Source: Bacillota bacterium (lineage in GTDB: Bacteria > Bacillota > Clostridia > Tissierellales > Peptoniphilaceae). From it: a stretch of 12,634 nucleotides of DNA. The translations under genes were made by a program, and so were the position numbers. Of this stretch, positions 6,867 to 12,634 are shown one piece after another; position 1 is the stretch's first letter, and every line of letters starts with the position of its first letter. The stretch covers positions 1 to 12,634 of the forward strand of contig JAEZWM010000058.1 in assembly GCA_023443025.1 (NCBI GenBank), given 5' to 3'. The notes under the pieces were generated by a model. The model was not told where the DNA came from, ran no database searches, and saw nothing but the letters and a program-made list of their open reading frames with translations.

Positions 6867-7494
6867 AACAAATATATTAAACGCCTTAAGGCGAACTACA
6901 TTTTTAATTGAGATGGTACTCACAGTATTATTAGCCATAGGAGTTATATTTTCACTAAAGGATTTGGTATGGTATTTTCCAACGATTTGGAATACTCCAT
7001 CAGTAGCATCATATGGTTTATTCAAGGATTTCTTAGGACATGTACTGCTACTGGTAGTAGGGGTAGAGCTTATGCTTATGCTTATTAACCACTCTATGGT
7101 TGCAATTTTAGAGCTTATACTTTTTGTTATAGCTAGAAAGATGCTCATATATGCAGATACTATGATGGACTTACTTTTAGGAACCGTATCTATATTAGTA
7201 GTATTTTTAATATTTAAGTATCTACTTCCAAACTTAAAACAAACTGTAGGAAGAGAAGATTATGAATTTACCGGGGAAGAAACTATTGAAAAAGTAATTG
7301 AAGATACAGGATATGAGCTAAATGAAGAAAGTGGTGCTACTTTAAGAGAAGCCATCACAAGAATTGCAGAGGAAAAAAGAGTTTGTATAATCGAAGGCTT
7401 AACGGTACCTGTTGGTGAATATGAGTATACAGTTACTGAAATCAAGGATAATGAGATAACTAAAGTAAGAGTTAATAAAAAAGATTTAGATTAA
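6856..7494 (+). CDS. PsiE-like four-helix membrane protein with CorC/HlyC-like C-terminal domain
   Basis: A 212-residue protein. Four hydrophobic segments (about 16-35, 58-78, 82-100, 105-125), with acidic and basic residues inside or next to them (VGVELMLML, VIARKMLI), resemble the PsiE family. The soluble cytoplasmic tail (about 138-212) includes GLTVPVGEYEYTVTEIKDNEITKVRV. This is like the transporter-associated domain at the end of CorC/HlyC proteins, where it senses or gates transport. The domain reading is by pattern only. AAGGAG at 6847-6852 is only three bases from ATG 6856 but six from ATG 6859, so the second Met may be the real start. It overlaps msrAB by 11 bases. Function is unknown. 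PsiE was named for phosphate starvation in Escherichia coli, and nothing here ties this gene to phosphate. Confidence 0.75.
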   Translation: MMDRTNILNALRRTTFLIEMVLTVLLAIGVIFSLKDLVWYFPTIWNTPSVASYGLFKDFLGHVLLLVVGVELMLMLINHSMVAILELILFVIARKMLIYADTMMDLLLGTVSILVVFLIFKYLLPNLKQTVGREDYEFTGEETIEKVIEDTGYELNEESGATLREAITRIAEEKRVCIIEGLTVPVGEYEYTVTEIKDNEITKVRVNKKDLD

Positions 7495-7514
7495 TTGGAG
7501 GAAACTAGAAGAGA

Positions 7515-8036
7515 ATGAAAAGATTGTTGGTAGTGGTAGACTTTCAGAATGATTTCGTAACTGGGAGTTTAAGCTACGAGGGTGCTGAAAAGCTGGATGC
7601 TATTATTGCTGAGAAAATAAAAACTTACAAGGATAATGGAGACGAAGTAGTATGTACTTATGATACTCACTTTGAAGACTACTTGGATACAACCGAAGGC
7701 AAGCATCTGCCTGTTGAACATTGCATTAAAGGAACTGAAGGATGGGAAATATTCGGCAAAACCGGAGACCTATTAAGAGATGTGAAATCATTTGAAAAGT
7801 ATACTTTCGGAAGTTTTGAGCTTGGTGAATACATACTTGAGAATCAATACGAAGAAATAGAATTTGCCGGCTTGGTCACAAATATATGCATAATTTCTAA
7901 TGCAATAATTGCAAAATCAGCCAACCCTGAAGCGATTATTACCATAGATAGTGCTGCTGTCGGCAGCTATGATGCAGAACTTGAAAACAAGGCCTTGGAT
8001 ATTATGGAAAACCTCCATATGAGTATTATAAGGTAG
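7515..8036 (+). CDS. Nicotinamidase/isochorismatase-family cysteine hydrolase (probable nicotinamidase)
   Basis: Cytoplasmic hydrolase of 173 residues. The catalytic triad is visible: Asp9 in VVDFQNDFV, Lys95 in FEKYTFGS and Cys125 in GLVTNICIISNA. The metal-binding pattern of nicotinamidases is also present, with Asp50 and His52 in YDTHFEDY and His69 in HLPVEHCIKGT. The EHCIKGT segment corresponds to the PxHCVxGT hallmark of PncA, which favours nicotinamide deamidation to nicotinate over isochorismate hydrolysis. Placement four bases before nadD, whose substrate lies on the same salvage route, supports this. GGAGG (7497-7501) lies 13 bases upstream of the ATG, rather far, and a purine-rich AGAAGAGA may help. 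PncB, the step between, is not in the window. Confidence 0.82.
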   Translation: MKRLLVVVDFQNDFVTGSLSYEGAEKLDAIIAEKIKTYKDNGDEVVCTYDTHFEDYLDTTEGKHLPVEHCIKGTEGWEIFGKTGDLLRDVKSFEKYTFGSFELGEYILENQYEEIEFAGLVTNICIISNAIIAKSANPEAIITIDSAAVGSYDAELENKALDIMENLHMSIIR

Positions 8037-8040
8037 CGCG

Positions 8041-8649
8041 ATGTCTAAGCGTAAAATTGGTCTTTTTGGCGGTACTTTTGATCCGGTGCATTACGGACAT
8101 TTGCTGATGGCTTCTTATGTATACGAAGAAATGGATTTGGATAAATTACTTTTTATGCCATCAGGAACTCCGCCACATAAAACAGGAAAGTTAATTACAG
8201 ACGAAGTCATGCGTGCCAATATGATAAAAACTGCAATTAAAGATGATCCAAGACTCGGAATATGCGAAATAGAGCTCGGTGGTAACAGTCCTGATTATAC
8301 CTATAATACTTTAAGAAAACTTATGGACGAAAACCCAGATATCGACTATTATTTCATTATAGGAGGAGATTCTCTTAGAAGTATCAGTTCATGGTACAAA
8401 TATAAAGAGCTGCTTGAATTAGTTTATTTTGTTGTTATAGATAGAATATCAATTGATACAACGCCACTAACAGACATAATAGAGAGCTATATGTCTTTTG
8501 CAAAAGGCTTATTTTATGTAGAAATGCCTAGGATTGAAATATCTTCTACCATTATTAGAAATAGGGTAAAACATAAAAAGTGTATAAAGTATATGACAGA
8601 TGAAAGTGTGATTGATATAATAAATAAATATGGATTATACAATGAATGA
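8041..8649 (+). CDS. nadD: Nicotinate-nucleotide adenylyltransferase
   Basis: Transfers AMP from ATP to nicotinate mononucleotide, giving deamido-NAD, an essential step in NAD synthesis. The 202-residue length is typical. The nucleotidylyltransferase motif GGTFDPVHYGH (10-20) contains the HxGH that binds ATP, PSGTPPHK follows near 41-48, and the second motif is ISSTIIRNRV (176-185). It begins four bases after the hydrolase stop, with AAGGT as a modest ribosome binding site. Its end overlaps yqeK. The order nadD-yqeK-rsfS is conserved in Firmicutes and confirms the assignment. Confidence 0.97.
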   Translation: MSKRKIGLFGGTFDPVHYGHLLMASYVYEEMDLDKLLFMPSGTPPHKTGKLITDEVMRANMIKTAIKDDPRLGICEIELGGNSPDYTYNTLRKLMDENPDIDYYFIIGGDSLRSISSWYKYKELLELVYFVVIDRISIDTTPLTDIIESYMSFAKGLFYVEMPRIEISSTIIRNRVKHKKCIKYMTDESVIDIINKYGLYNE

Positions 8650-9208
8650 TTTAAATTCGATAAAAGAGTATATAGCTAAACACTTAGATAAAAAAAGATA
8701 CGAGCATACAGTTAGGGTTGCTGAATTAAGTGAAGAGCTTGCAAAGCATTATAAATACGATGCCAACAGAGCAAAATTAGCAGCTTTGCTACATGATGCA
8801 GCAAAGGGCAGAGAAGATGAATTGTTATTGAAGGGGTACAATATTTCTGATATAATTTTAAGAAAAGACATAGATGTTTTCAGGCCCATTATTCACGCAC
8901 CACTTGCTGCAGTAATTGCTAGAGATGAGTTTGGAATTGTAGATGAAGAAGTGCTCAACGCCATTACTTACCATACAACTGGTAGACCGGGCATGGGCAC
9001 ATTGGAAAAAATTATTTTTGTAGCTGATTTAGGAGAACCGGGTCGTCAATATGATTTTGCAAGAGAGATAAACGCAGAAGCATTTAAAAATTTAGATGAA
9101 TGCATTATAAAAGGAATAGATGCAAGCCTTAAGCATTGTATATCAAAAGGCTGGCCAATATATCCACTTTCAGTGGAATGTAGAAACTATTATATAACGA
9201 GGAGATGA
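8630..9208 (+). CDS. yqeK: YqeK, HD-domain Ap4A hydrolase
   Basis: Cytoplasmic HD-superfamily metal-dependent phosphohydrolase. Firmicute YqeK proteins cleave diadenosine tetraphosphate symmetrically to two ADP, lowering a stress alarmone. In the 192 residues the metal ligands are His26 in RYEHTVRV, the HD pair His55-Asp56 in ALLHDAAKG, the His in ITYHTTGRPGM and the Asp in IFVADLGEPGR. These match the family, except for GEPGR where KIEPGR is more usual. ATG 8630 gives a 20-base overlap with nadD. In-frame ATG 8642, part of ATGAATGA at the nadD stop, is an equally good start. Neither has a strong Shine-Dalgarno, so translation probably depends on coupling to nadD. Confidence 0.93.
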   Translation: MDYTMNDLNSIKEYIAKHLDKKRYEHTVRVAELSEELAKHYKYDANRAKLAALLHDAAKGREDELLLKGYNISDIILRKDIDVFRPIIHAPLAAVIARDEFGIVDEEVLNAITYHTTGRPGMGTLEKIIFVADLGEPGRQYDFAREINAEAFKNLDECIIKGIDASLKHCISKGWPIYPLSVECRNYYITRR

Positions 9209-9212
9209 GCTG

Positions 9213-9527
9213 TTGACAAAACTAGAAGCTGTAATAAAAGCATGCGAAGACAAAATAGCAAAGGATATAGTGACAATACCTATAGATCCGGAGATGGCAA
9301 TAGCTGATTATTTTGTTATCGTTACAGGTAACTCAAGAAACCAAACACAAGCAATTGCTGACGAGGTTGAAAGAGTTATGCATGAAATGGGTTTTGAACA
9401 TAGAGGGATTGAAGGTTATAGGGAAGGTAATTGGATTCTACTAGACTTTTCAGATATAATAATCCACATATTTACATCAGAAGACAGAGAGTACTATGAC
9501 CTGGAAAGGTTATGGAAAAAAGATTAG
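9213..9527 (+). CDS. rsfS: Ribosomal silencing factor RsfS (YbeB/Iojap)
   Basis: Binds ribosomal protein L14 on the 50S subunit and blocks joining with 30S when growth slows. The 104-residue size is typical. Conserved segments are IADYFVIVTGNSRNQTQAIAD (broken here as IADYFVIVTGNS at 30-41), GYREGNWILLDF, IIHIFT and YYDLERLW near the C-terminus. The start is TTG 9213 with ACGAGGAG eight bases upstream, and it follows the yqeK stop by four bases. No nearer ATG is in frame. It completes the conserved nadD-yqeK-rsfS trio. Confidence 0.96.
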   Translation: MTKLEAVIKACEDKIAKDIVTIPIDPEMAIADYFVIVTGNSRNQTQAIADEVERVMHEMGFEHRGIEGYREGNWILLDFSDIIIHIFTSEDREYYDLERLWKKD

Positions 9528-9538
9528 GAGGAATAATA

Positions 9539-9919
9539 ATGGCATTAGAATTTATACAAACTGAAAAAGCACCGGCGGCAATAGGACCTTATTCTCAAGG
9601 AACAAAGGGAAACGGAATCATATACGTTTCAGGACAACTTCCAATTGACATGGAAACCGGTGAATTAGTTACCAACAGCGTAGAAAAAGCAACTAAGGCA
9701 AGTCTTTCAAACCTACTTGCAATAGTTGAAGCAGGCGGTGGAAAACTGGAAAACATAGCAAGAGTTGGAGTTTTTGTAAAAGATATCAACGACTTTGCAG
9801 CTATAAATGACGTCTATACTGAGTTCTTTGGAGATCATAAACCTGCAAGAGCACTTGTAGAAGTAGCAAAACTTCCGAAAGATGCATTAGTAGAAATTGA
9901 AGCAGTAGCAGTATTATAA
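9539..9919 (+). CDS. ridA: RidA family reactive enamine/imine deaminase
   Basis: Hydrolyses reactive 2-aminoacrylate-type enamines released by pyridoxal-phosphate enzymes such as serine/threonine dehydratase, yielding 2-keto acids and ammonia. The protein has 126 residues from ATG 9539. Family landmarks are APAAIGPYSQG near the start, ISGQ-type YVSGQLP, and the catalytic Arg104 in KPARALVEVA with Glu119 in LVEIEAVAV. GGAGG at 9527-9531, seven bases before ATG 9539, fixes the start. An in-frame ATG at 9512 lies within rsfS and would add nine unsupported residues. It is the last gene of the operon before a terminator. RidA is not a usual neighbour of rsfS. A link to the ThrE exporter at the operon head, through threonine/serine metabolism, is plausible but inferred. 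Confidence 0.95.
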   Translation: MALEFIQTEKAPAAIGPYSQGTKGNGIIYVSGQLPIDMETGELVTNSVEKATKASLSNLLAIVEAGGGKLENIARVGVFVKDINDFAAINDVYTEFFGDHKPARALVEVAKLPKDALVEIEAVAVL

Positions 9920-9922
9920 ATT

Positions 9923-9947
9923 AAAAAAGTCCGTGAGGACTTTTTTT
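9923..9947. terminator. Shared bidirectional terminator
   Basis: AAAAAAGTCC pairs with GGACTTTTTT (10 bp) across a GTGA (GNRA-type) loop, with T runs on both strands. It ends the ridA operon and also overlaps the stop codon of the convergent minus-strand gene. Confidence 0.92.
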
Positions 9948-10779
9948 AATGGACATTATTGTAGTCGTAGACTTCATTATCTGTTTGGTAATAACTTGCT
10001 CTAGGAACTAGATGTCTTCCATAGAACTCAGCAGAAAGTATTTGAATTTTAATTGCGAAATAAACAATTAAAATAAACAATACAGGTATATATATCAGCA
10101 TAGAACCAATGAACACCCCGGGTCCTCCTCCATTTTCTCCTGAAAACATTACGGCTATTGAAACGATTGGAACTAGGATAATAAATAATAGAGCTAATAA
10201 ATAAGGTAGAATTAGACTAAAATATTTGCCCTTATTACCTTTCATGAGTCTAGAACATTCTCTAAAATAATCAAAAAATGGCTTATTAGGATCTTCTATT
10301 AACAAGTATTCAAGTGGTATAAACATAAAACTTAGCATAATACCGGGTATGATGAATAACAAAAACCCAAGTCCTATAAATATATTTTTAAGCAATATAA
10401 TAAAAATATATTTTAAGAATTTTCTATTCATTGCGGCAAATAAATACTCGATTTTTAGCTTAGGAAATTCTAGTTCATGAGCTTGATTAACTAAATCTAA
10501 ATAACTCCATGTATAACCGAGCGAGAATAATGTTGCAATGGCGTTTCCTATAAGACCTAGATTTATATAATTCCTATAATTAAAAGCGCTGGAATAACCA
10601 ATAGTATTTTGTCCTACTCCTAGCATTTCTTCAATATTTGGGGATCCAGGCATTACAGAACTAAAAATTTGGTTTAGAATTGTAGTAATTATAGTAAGCA
10701 CTATAAACATTACTACAGCCATAAACCAGTTACCCTTCATATCACGTTTAGCAAAATCTCTCAAACTACTATTTGTCAT
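9946..10779 (-). CDS. DUF975 family integral membrane protein
   Basis: A 277-residue polytopic membrane protein. Hydrophobic stretches lie near 18-38, 75-92, 124-145, 146-163, 187-212 and 222-245. DUF975 features are the N-terminal LRDFAKRDMKGNW, the middle FIIPGIMLSFMFIPLEYLLIED, and the ECSRLMKGNKGKYFSL segment (174-189) ahead of the fifth helix. A Ser/Gly-rich outer loop (GENGGGPG) separates the last two helices. The tail from 254 onward is hydrophilic and rich in Tyr and Asn. The start ATG has AGGAGGGATG upstream on the minus strand and a perfect extended -10 box behind that. It is convergent with ridA and transcribed alone. The family has no established function. Confidence 0.85.
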   Translation of the reverse strand: MTNSSLRDFAKRDMKGNWFMAVVMFIVLTIITTILNQIFSSVMPGSPNIEEMLGVGQNTIGYSSAFNYRNYINLGLIGNAIATLFSLGYTWSYLDLVNQAHELEFPKLKIEYLFAAMNRKFLKYIFIILLKNIFIGLGFLLFIIPGIMLSFMFIPLEYLLIEDPNKPFFDYFRECSRLMKGNKGKYFSLILPYLLALLFIILVPIVSIAVMFSGENGGGPGVFIGSMLIYIPVLFILIVYFAIKIQILSAEFYGRHLVPRASYYQTDNEVYDYNNVH

Positions 10780-10798
10780 TTACATCCCTCCTTATTTT

Positions 10799-10807
10799 AT
10801 TATATCA
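10799..10807 (-). promoter_or_regulatory. Extended -10 promoter of the DUF975 gene
   Basis: On the minus strand the sequence is TGATATAAT, a perfect extended -10, 19 bases before the ATG with the ribosome binding site between. No good -35 box is visible, which an extended -10 can tolerate. Confidence 0.55.
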
Positions 10808-10865
10808 TAGATAAATTTTAACTGATTAATCTTTATTTTTAATTATTCTTAAATTCAATTGTTAC

Positions 10866-10891
10866 ATATTCTTAATGATTTAAAAGAATAT
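10866..10891. repeat. Inverted repeat, possible operator
   Basis: ATATTCTT (10866-10873) and AAGAATAT (10884-10891) are exact reverse complements separated by ten bases. It lies between the divergent promoters. In such AT-rich sequence chance is a real alternative. Confidence 0.3.
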
Positions 10892-10921
10892 ATATTAAAT
10901 TTAGAATATTACAGTATCTTA

Positions 10922-10933
10922 AGAAATATTTCT
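10922..10933. repeat. 12-bp perfect palindrome, possible operator
   Basis: AGAAATATTTCT is fully self-complementary. Its AGAA half resembles the left half of the AAGAATAT arm 31 bases away, so both could be sites for one dimeric regulator. This is tentative. Confidence 0.25.
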
Positions 10934-11026
10934 ATTTCTTTATTATTTAATTAACTCAAAAACACTCTTATACTTGCAATTTTACATAATATCCGTTAAA
11001 ATTACATGAGTTGCCAATTATTACAG

Positions 11027-11057
11027 TAGACATTTTTTAAGCTTAAATTGTTATAAT
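11027..11057 (+). promoter_or_regulatory. Promoter of comEA-selD
   Basis: TAGACA (5 of 6) and a perfect TATAAT are spaced 19 bp apart, slightly long, compensated by an extended -10 TG (TGTTATAAT). The predicted start is near 11064. Confidence 0.55.
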
Positions 11058-11098
11058 TTTGTAATAAATGGGTAATATATTTGTAGTGGGAGGTAACT

Positions 11099-11680
11099 GT
11101 GAGCACTAAAAGAAAAATTGAAAAAGTACTTTTGATTGGGATTATTGGTTTTATAGTAGTTCTTAGTTTCTTTAGAAACAATGTAGATAGTTCTCCTATT
11201 AATAAATTATCATCCGAAGTAATAGAAGAAACATCGGCTCCAGTTGATGATGTATTAATAGTTCATGTAGCCGGAGAAGTAGTTAGGCCAGGTGTTTATG
11301 AGTTTGTGGAAGGTGAAAGGCTTAAGGATGCGATTGAAAGGGCAGGTGGAGTAACAGACTGTGCTGCATCCGATAAACTAAACTTGGCTACAAGACTTAC
11401 GGACGAGATGAAAATTCTGGTTCCATCGATCCATGATGATGTTCTAGAAAGTACAATTGAAACTCTTGTAATTCAAACAGTAGATACTGATAAGATAAAT
11501 ATTAATACTGCGGATGCGGTTGTACTAATGGATTTACCTGGTATTGGCCCTAAAACAGCAGATAAGATCATTGAGTATAGAGAGAATAGTCCATTTGAAA
11601 AAGTTGAAGATATTAAGAATGTAAACGGAATTGGAGATAAGATGTTTGAAACAATTAAGGATTTAATAGATATAAAGTAG
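11099..11680 (+). CDS. comEA: ComEA-family DNA-binding competence protein
   Basis: Membrane-anchored receptor that binds double-stranded DNA outside the membrane during natural transformation. In its 193 residues, a single N-terminal membrane anchor (about 9-25) follows a basic MSTKRKIEK. An SLBB domain spans about 52-110 (VHVAGEVVRPGVYEF; LAGG-type AGGVTD). A pair of helix-hairpin-helix motifs lies at 134-193, with LPGIGPKTADKI and VNGIGDKMFETI as the two hairpins. The start is GTG 11099 with GGGAGGT four bases upstream. It has its own extended -10 promoter. Membrane-side ComEC is not in the window, so competence itself is not proven. selD begins eight bases after its stop. Confidence 0.93.
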   Translation: MSTKRKIEKVLLIGIIGFIVVLSFFRNNVDSSPINKLSSEVIEETSAPVDDVLIVHVAGEVVRPGVYEFVEGERLKDAIERAGGVTDCAASDKLNLATRLTDEMKILVPSIHDDVLESTIETLVIQTVDTDKININTADAVVLMDLPGIGPKTADKIIEYRENSPFEKVEDIKNVNGIGDKMFETIKDLIDIK

Positions 11681-11688
11681 GTGAAGTC

Positions 11689-12634
11689 ATGGATAAAGAA
11701 TTAAATAAAGTTAAGCTAACTCAGTACTCTAAGACCTCGGGATGAGCAGCTAAAGTCGGACCTGATATACTTTCTAAGGTATTAAGTAAGTTGCCAAAGG
11801 TAACCGACGATAAACTCCTGGTAGGAGTGGAAAATGTTGATGATGCAGCAGTTTATGAACTTAGAGAAGACCTTGCACTTATACAGACACTGGACTTTTT
11901 TACCCCAATTGTAGATGATCCATTTACATTTGGTCAAATTGCTGCTGCAAACTCATTATCAGATATTTATGCAATGGGTGGAGAACCGCTTCTTGCTATG
12001 AATATTGTATGCTTCCCTAACTGCTTAAGTCCGGATGTGTTAGCTGAGATTCTAAAGGGTGGGGCTGACAAATGCATGGAGGCAGGTACACTTGTTGTTG
12101 GTGGACATACCGTTCAGGATGACGAGCCTAAATTCGGACTATCAGTAAGTGCTGTACTTCATCCTAAAAATGTGCTAACTAACAGCGGTAGTAAACCCGG
12201 TGATGTTTTGGTATTGACTAAACCCATAGGCGTCGGGATTATTAATACTGCACTAAAAGGTGGTATGCTTGATGAGAATGGTGAAGTATACAAAAATGCT
12301 GTAAAATCTATGGCTACACTTAATAAGGTTGGGCAACAGGCTTTAAAAGGTCTACAAGTCAATGCTTGTACAGATATTACCGGTTTTGGACTAATAGGAC
12401 ATGCACTTGAGATGGCAGAAGGAAGTAAAACCACAATTAAACTTTATCCCGAGAGAATTCCAATGCTGGATGGAGCGATGGAGTTTGCAAATATGGGGCT
12501 TGTGCCTGCGGGAAGTTATGATAATAGAAAATTTGTAGGCGATAAAGCATTACTAAGTGAAGATGCACTAGAGTATGAAGATATACTCTTCGATCCTCAA
12601 ACCTCAGGAGGACTATTGATAAGTTTACCTAAGG
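11689..12634 (+). CDS. selD: Selenide, water dikinase with in-frame UGA (selenocysteine); 3' end cut by window
   Basis: Makes monoselenophosphate from selenide and ATP, the selenium donor for selenocysteine and selenouridine. ATG 11689 has AGGTGA upstream and opens with KLTQYSKTSG, then TGA at 11743-11745 (codon 19), then AAK. Aligned to Escherichia coli SelD (LTQYS..GAGCGCK), the TGA falls on catalytic Cys17 and the Lys on Lys20, so it is read as selenocysteine. The frame stays open for 296 codons after it, with SelD landmarks TLDFFTPIVDDP, SLSDIYAMGG, VVGGHTVQDDEP, TDITGFGLIGH and DPQTSGGLL. About 315 codons are visible of a usual length near 345. Ordinary gene calling would truncate or miss it. 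It is probably co-transcribed with comEA. Confidence 0.95.
11743..11780 (+). promoter_or_regulatory. Candidate bacterial SECIS element in selD
   Basis: After the UGA, ACCT (11760-11763) can pair with AGGT (11777-11780) around a 13-base loop whose first base is G, 18 bases after the UGA. That fits the known bSECIS rule of an early loop G and a distance of about 16-37 bases. An alternative fold pairs AAAGT (11752-11756) with ACTTT (11769-11773). Both stems are short, so the exact structure is uncertain. Confidence 0.45.

Larger units (their letters stand above)
10780..11098. other. AT-rich divergent intergenic region
   Basis: This 319-base gap separates the DUF975 gene (leftward) from comEA (rightward). 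It holds a promoter at each end, an 8-bp inverted repeat, a 12-bp palindrome, and a 10-bp direct repeat TATTACAGTA at 10907-10916 and 11019-11028. I see no convincing gene, tRNA or terminator in it. Confidence 0.7.

Noticed and set aside
6837..7148. 103-codon minus-strand open frame over the PsiE-like gene
   Set aside because: It is Ser/Thr/Ile-rich low-complexity translation typical of an antisense shadow of a membrane-protein gene.
9512..9538. In-frame ATG at 9512 as the ridA start
   Set aside because: It lies inside rsfS without a proper Shine-Dalgarno, while ATG 9539 has GGAGG seven bases upstream and gives the normal RidA N-terminus.
10780..11098. CRISPR array, tRNA or mobile-element end in the AT-rich gap
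   Set aside because: No regularly spaced repeats, cloverleaf or terminal inverted repeats with a target duplication were seen; only isolated short repeats.
11743..11745. TGA in selD as a true nonsense mutation or sequencing error
   Set aside because: It falls exactly on the catalytic Cys codon position known to be Sec in many SelD proteins, and the frame is intact on both sides.
12159..12434. 91-codon open frame on the minus strand inside selD
   Set aside because: It lies antisense to well-conserved SelD motifs, lacks a ribosome binding site and shows no recognisable protein pattern.

Overview
The window is AT-rich with strong AGGAGG-type ribosome binding sites, tight operons, and several hairpin/T-run terminators. 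The gene set is nadD-yqeK-rsfS, comEA, a split ThrE exporter, DUF975 and a selenocysteine-type selD. This points to an anaerobic low-GC Gram-positive of the Clostridia/Tissierellia kind. I cannot name a genus from the sequence alone. UGA serves as an ordinary stop for some genes (nadD, yqeK) and very probably as selenocysteine in selD.

Layout. (1) Positions 1-2206: the tail of an unknown gene, then an ABC ATPase and an ABC-2 permease of the NatAB/YhaQP type, ended by a terminator. (2) 2207-2526: a GC-richer relic open frame enclosed by two terminators, then a promoter. (3) 2527-4445: a two-gene unit, an ATP-grasp ligase overlapping an alpha/beta-hydrolase esterase, of unknown substrate. (4) 4505-9947: one apparent nine-gene operon with an extended -10 promoter and a terminal hairpin. 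It encodes a two-part ThrE-type exporter, a lipoprotein MsrA-MsrB fusion, a PsiE-like membrane protein, a nicotinamidase-like hydrolase, NadD, YqeK, RsfS and RidA. (5) 9946-10779, minus strand: a DUF975 membrane protein convergent with the operon and sharing its terminator. (6) 10780-11098: an AT-rich divergent intergenic region with promoters in both directions and two inverted repeats. (7) 11099-12634: comEA followed closely by selD, which is cut by the window end.

The central operon combines export, envelope protein repair, NAD synthesis (nicotinamide to nicotinate, then nicotinate mononucleotide adenylylation), Ap4A hydrolysis, ribosome silencing and enamine detoxification. Its nadD-yqeK-rsfS core and the nearby comEA recall the Bacillus subtilis yqe/comE region.

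The most notable observations are these. Two genes of the operon (the ThrE large part and msrAB) appear to start at AUA codons placed correctly behind Shine-Dalgarno sequences, and neither has a credible standard start. selD carries an in-frame UGA exactly at the catalytic Cys position, with a candidate bacterial SECIS hairpin behind it. The ATP-grasp/esterase pair looks like a small dedicated pathway with no assigned function.
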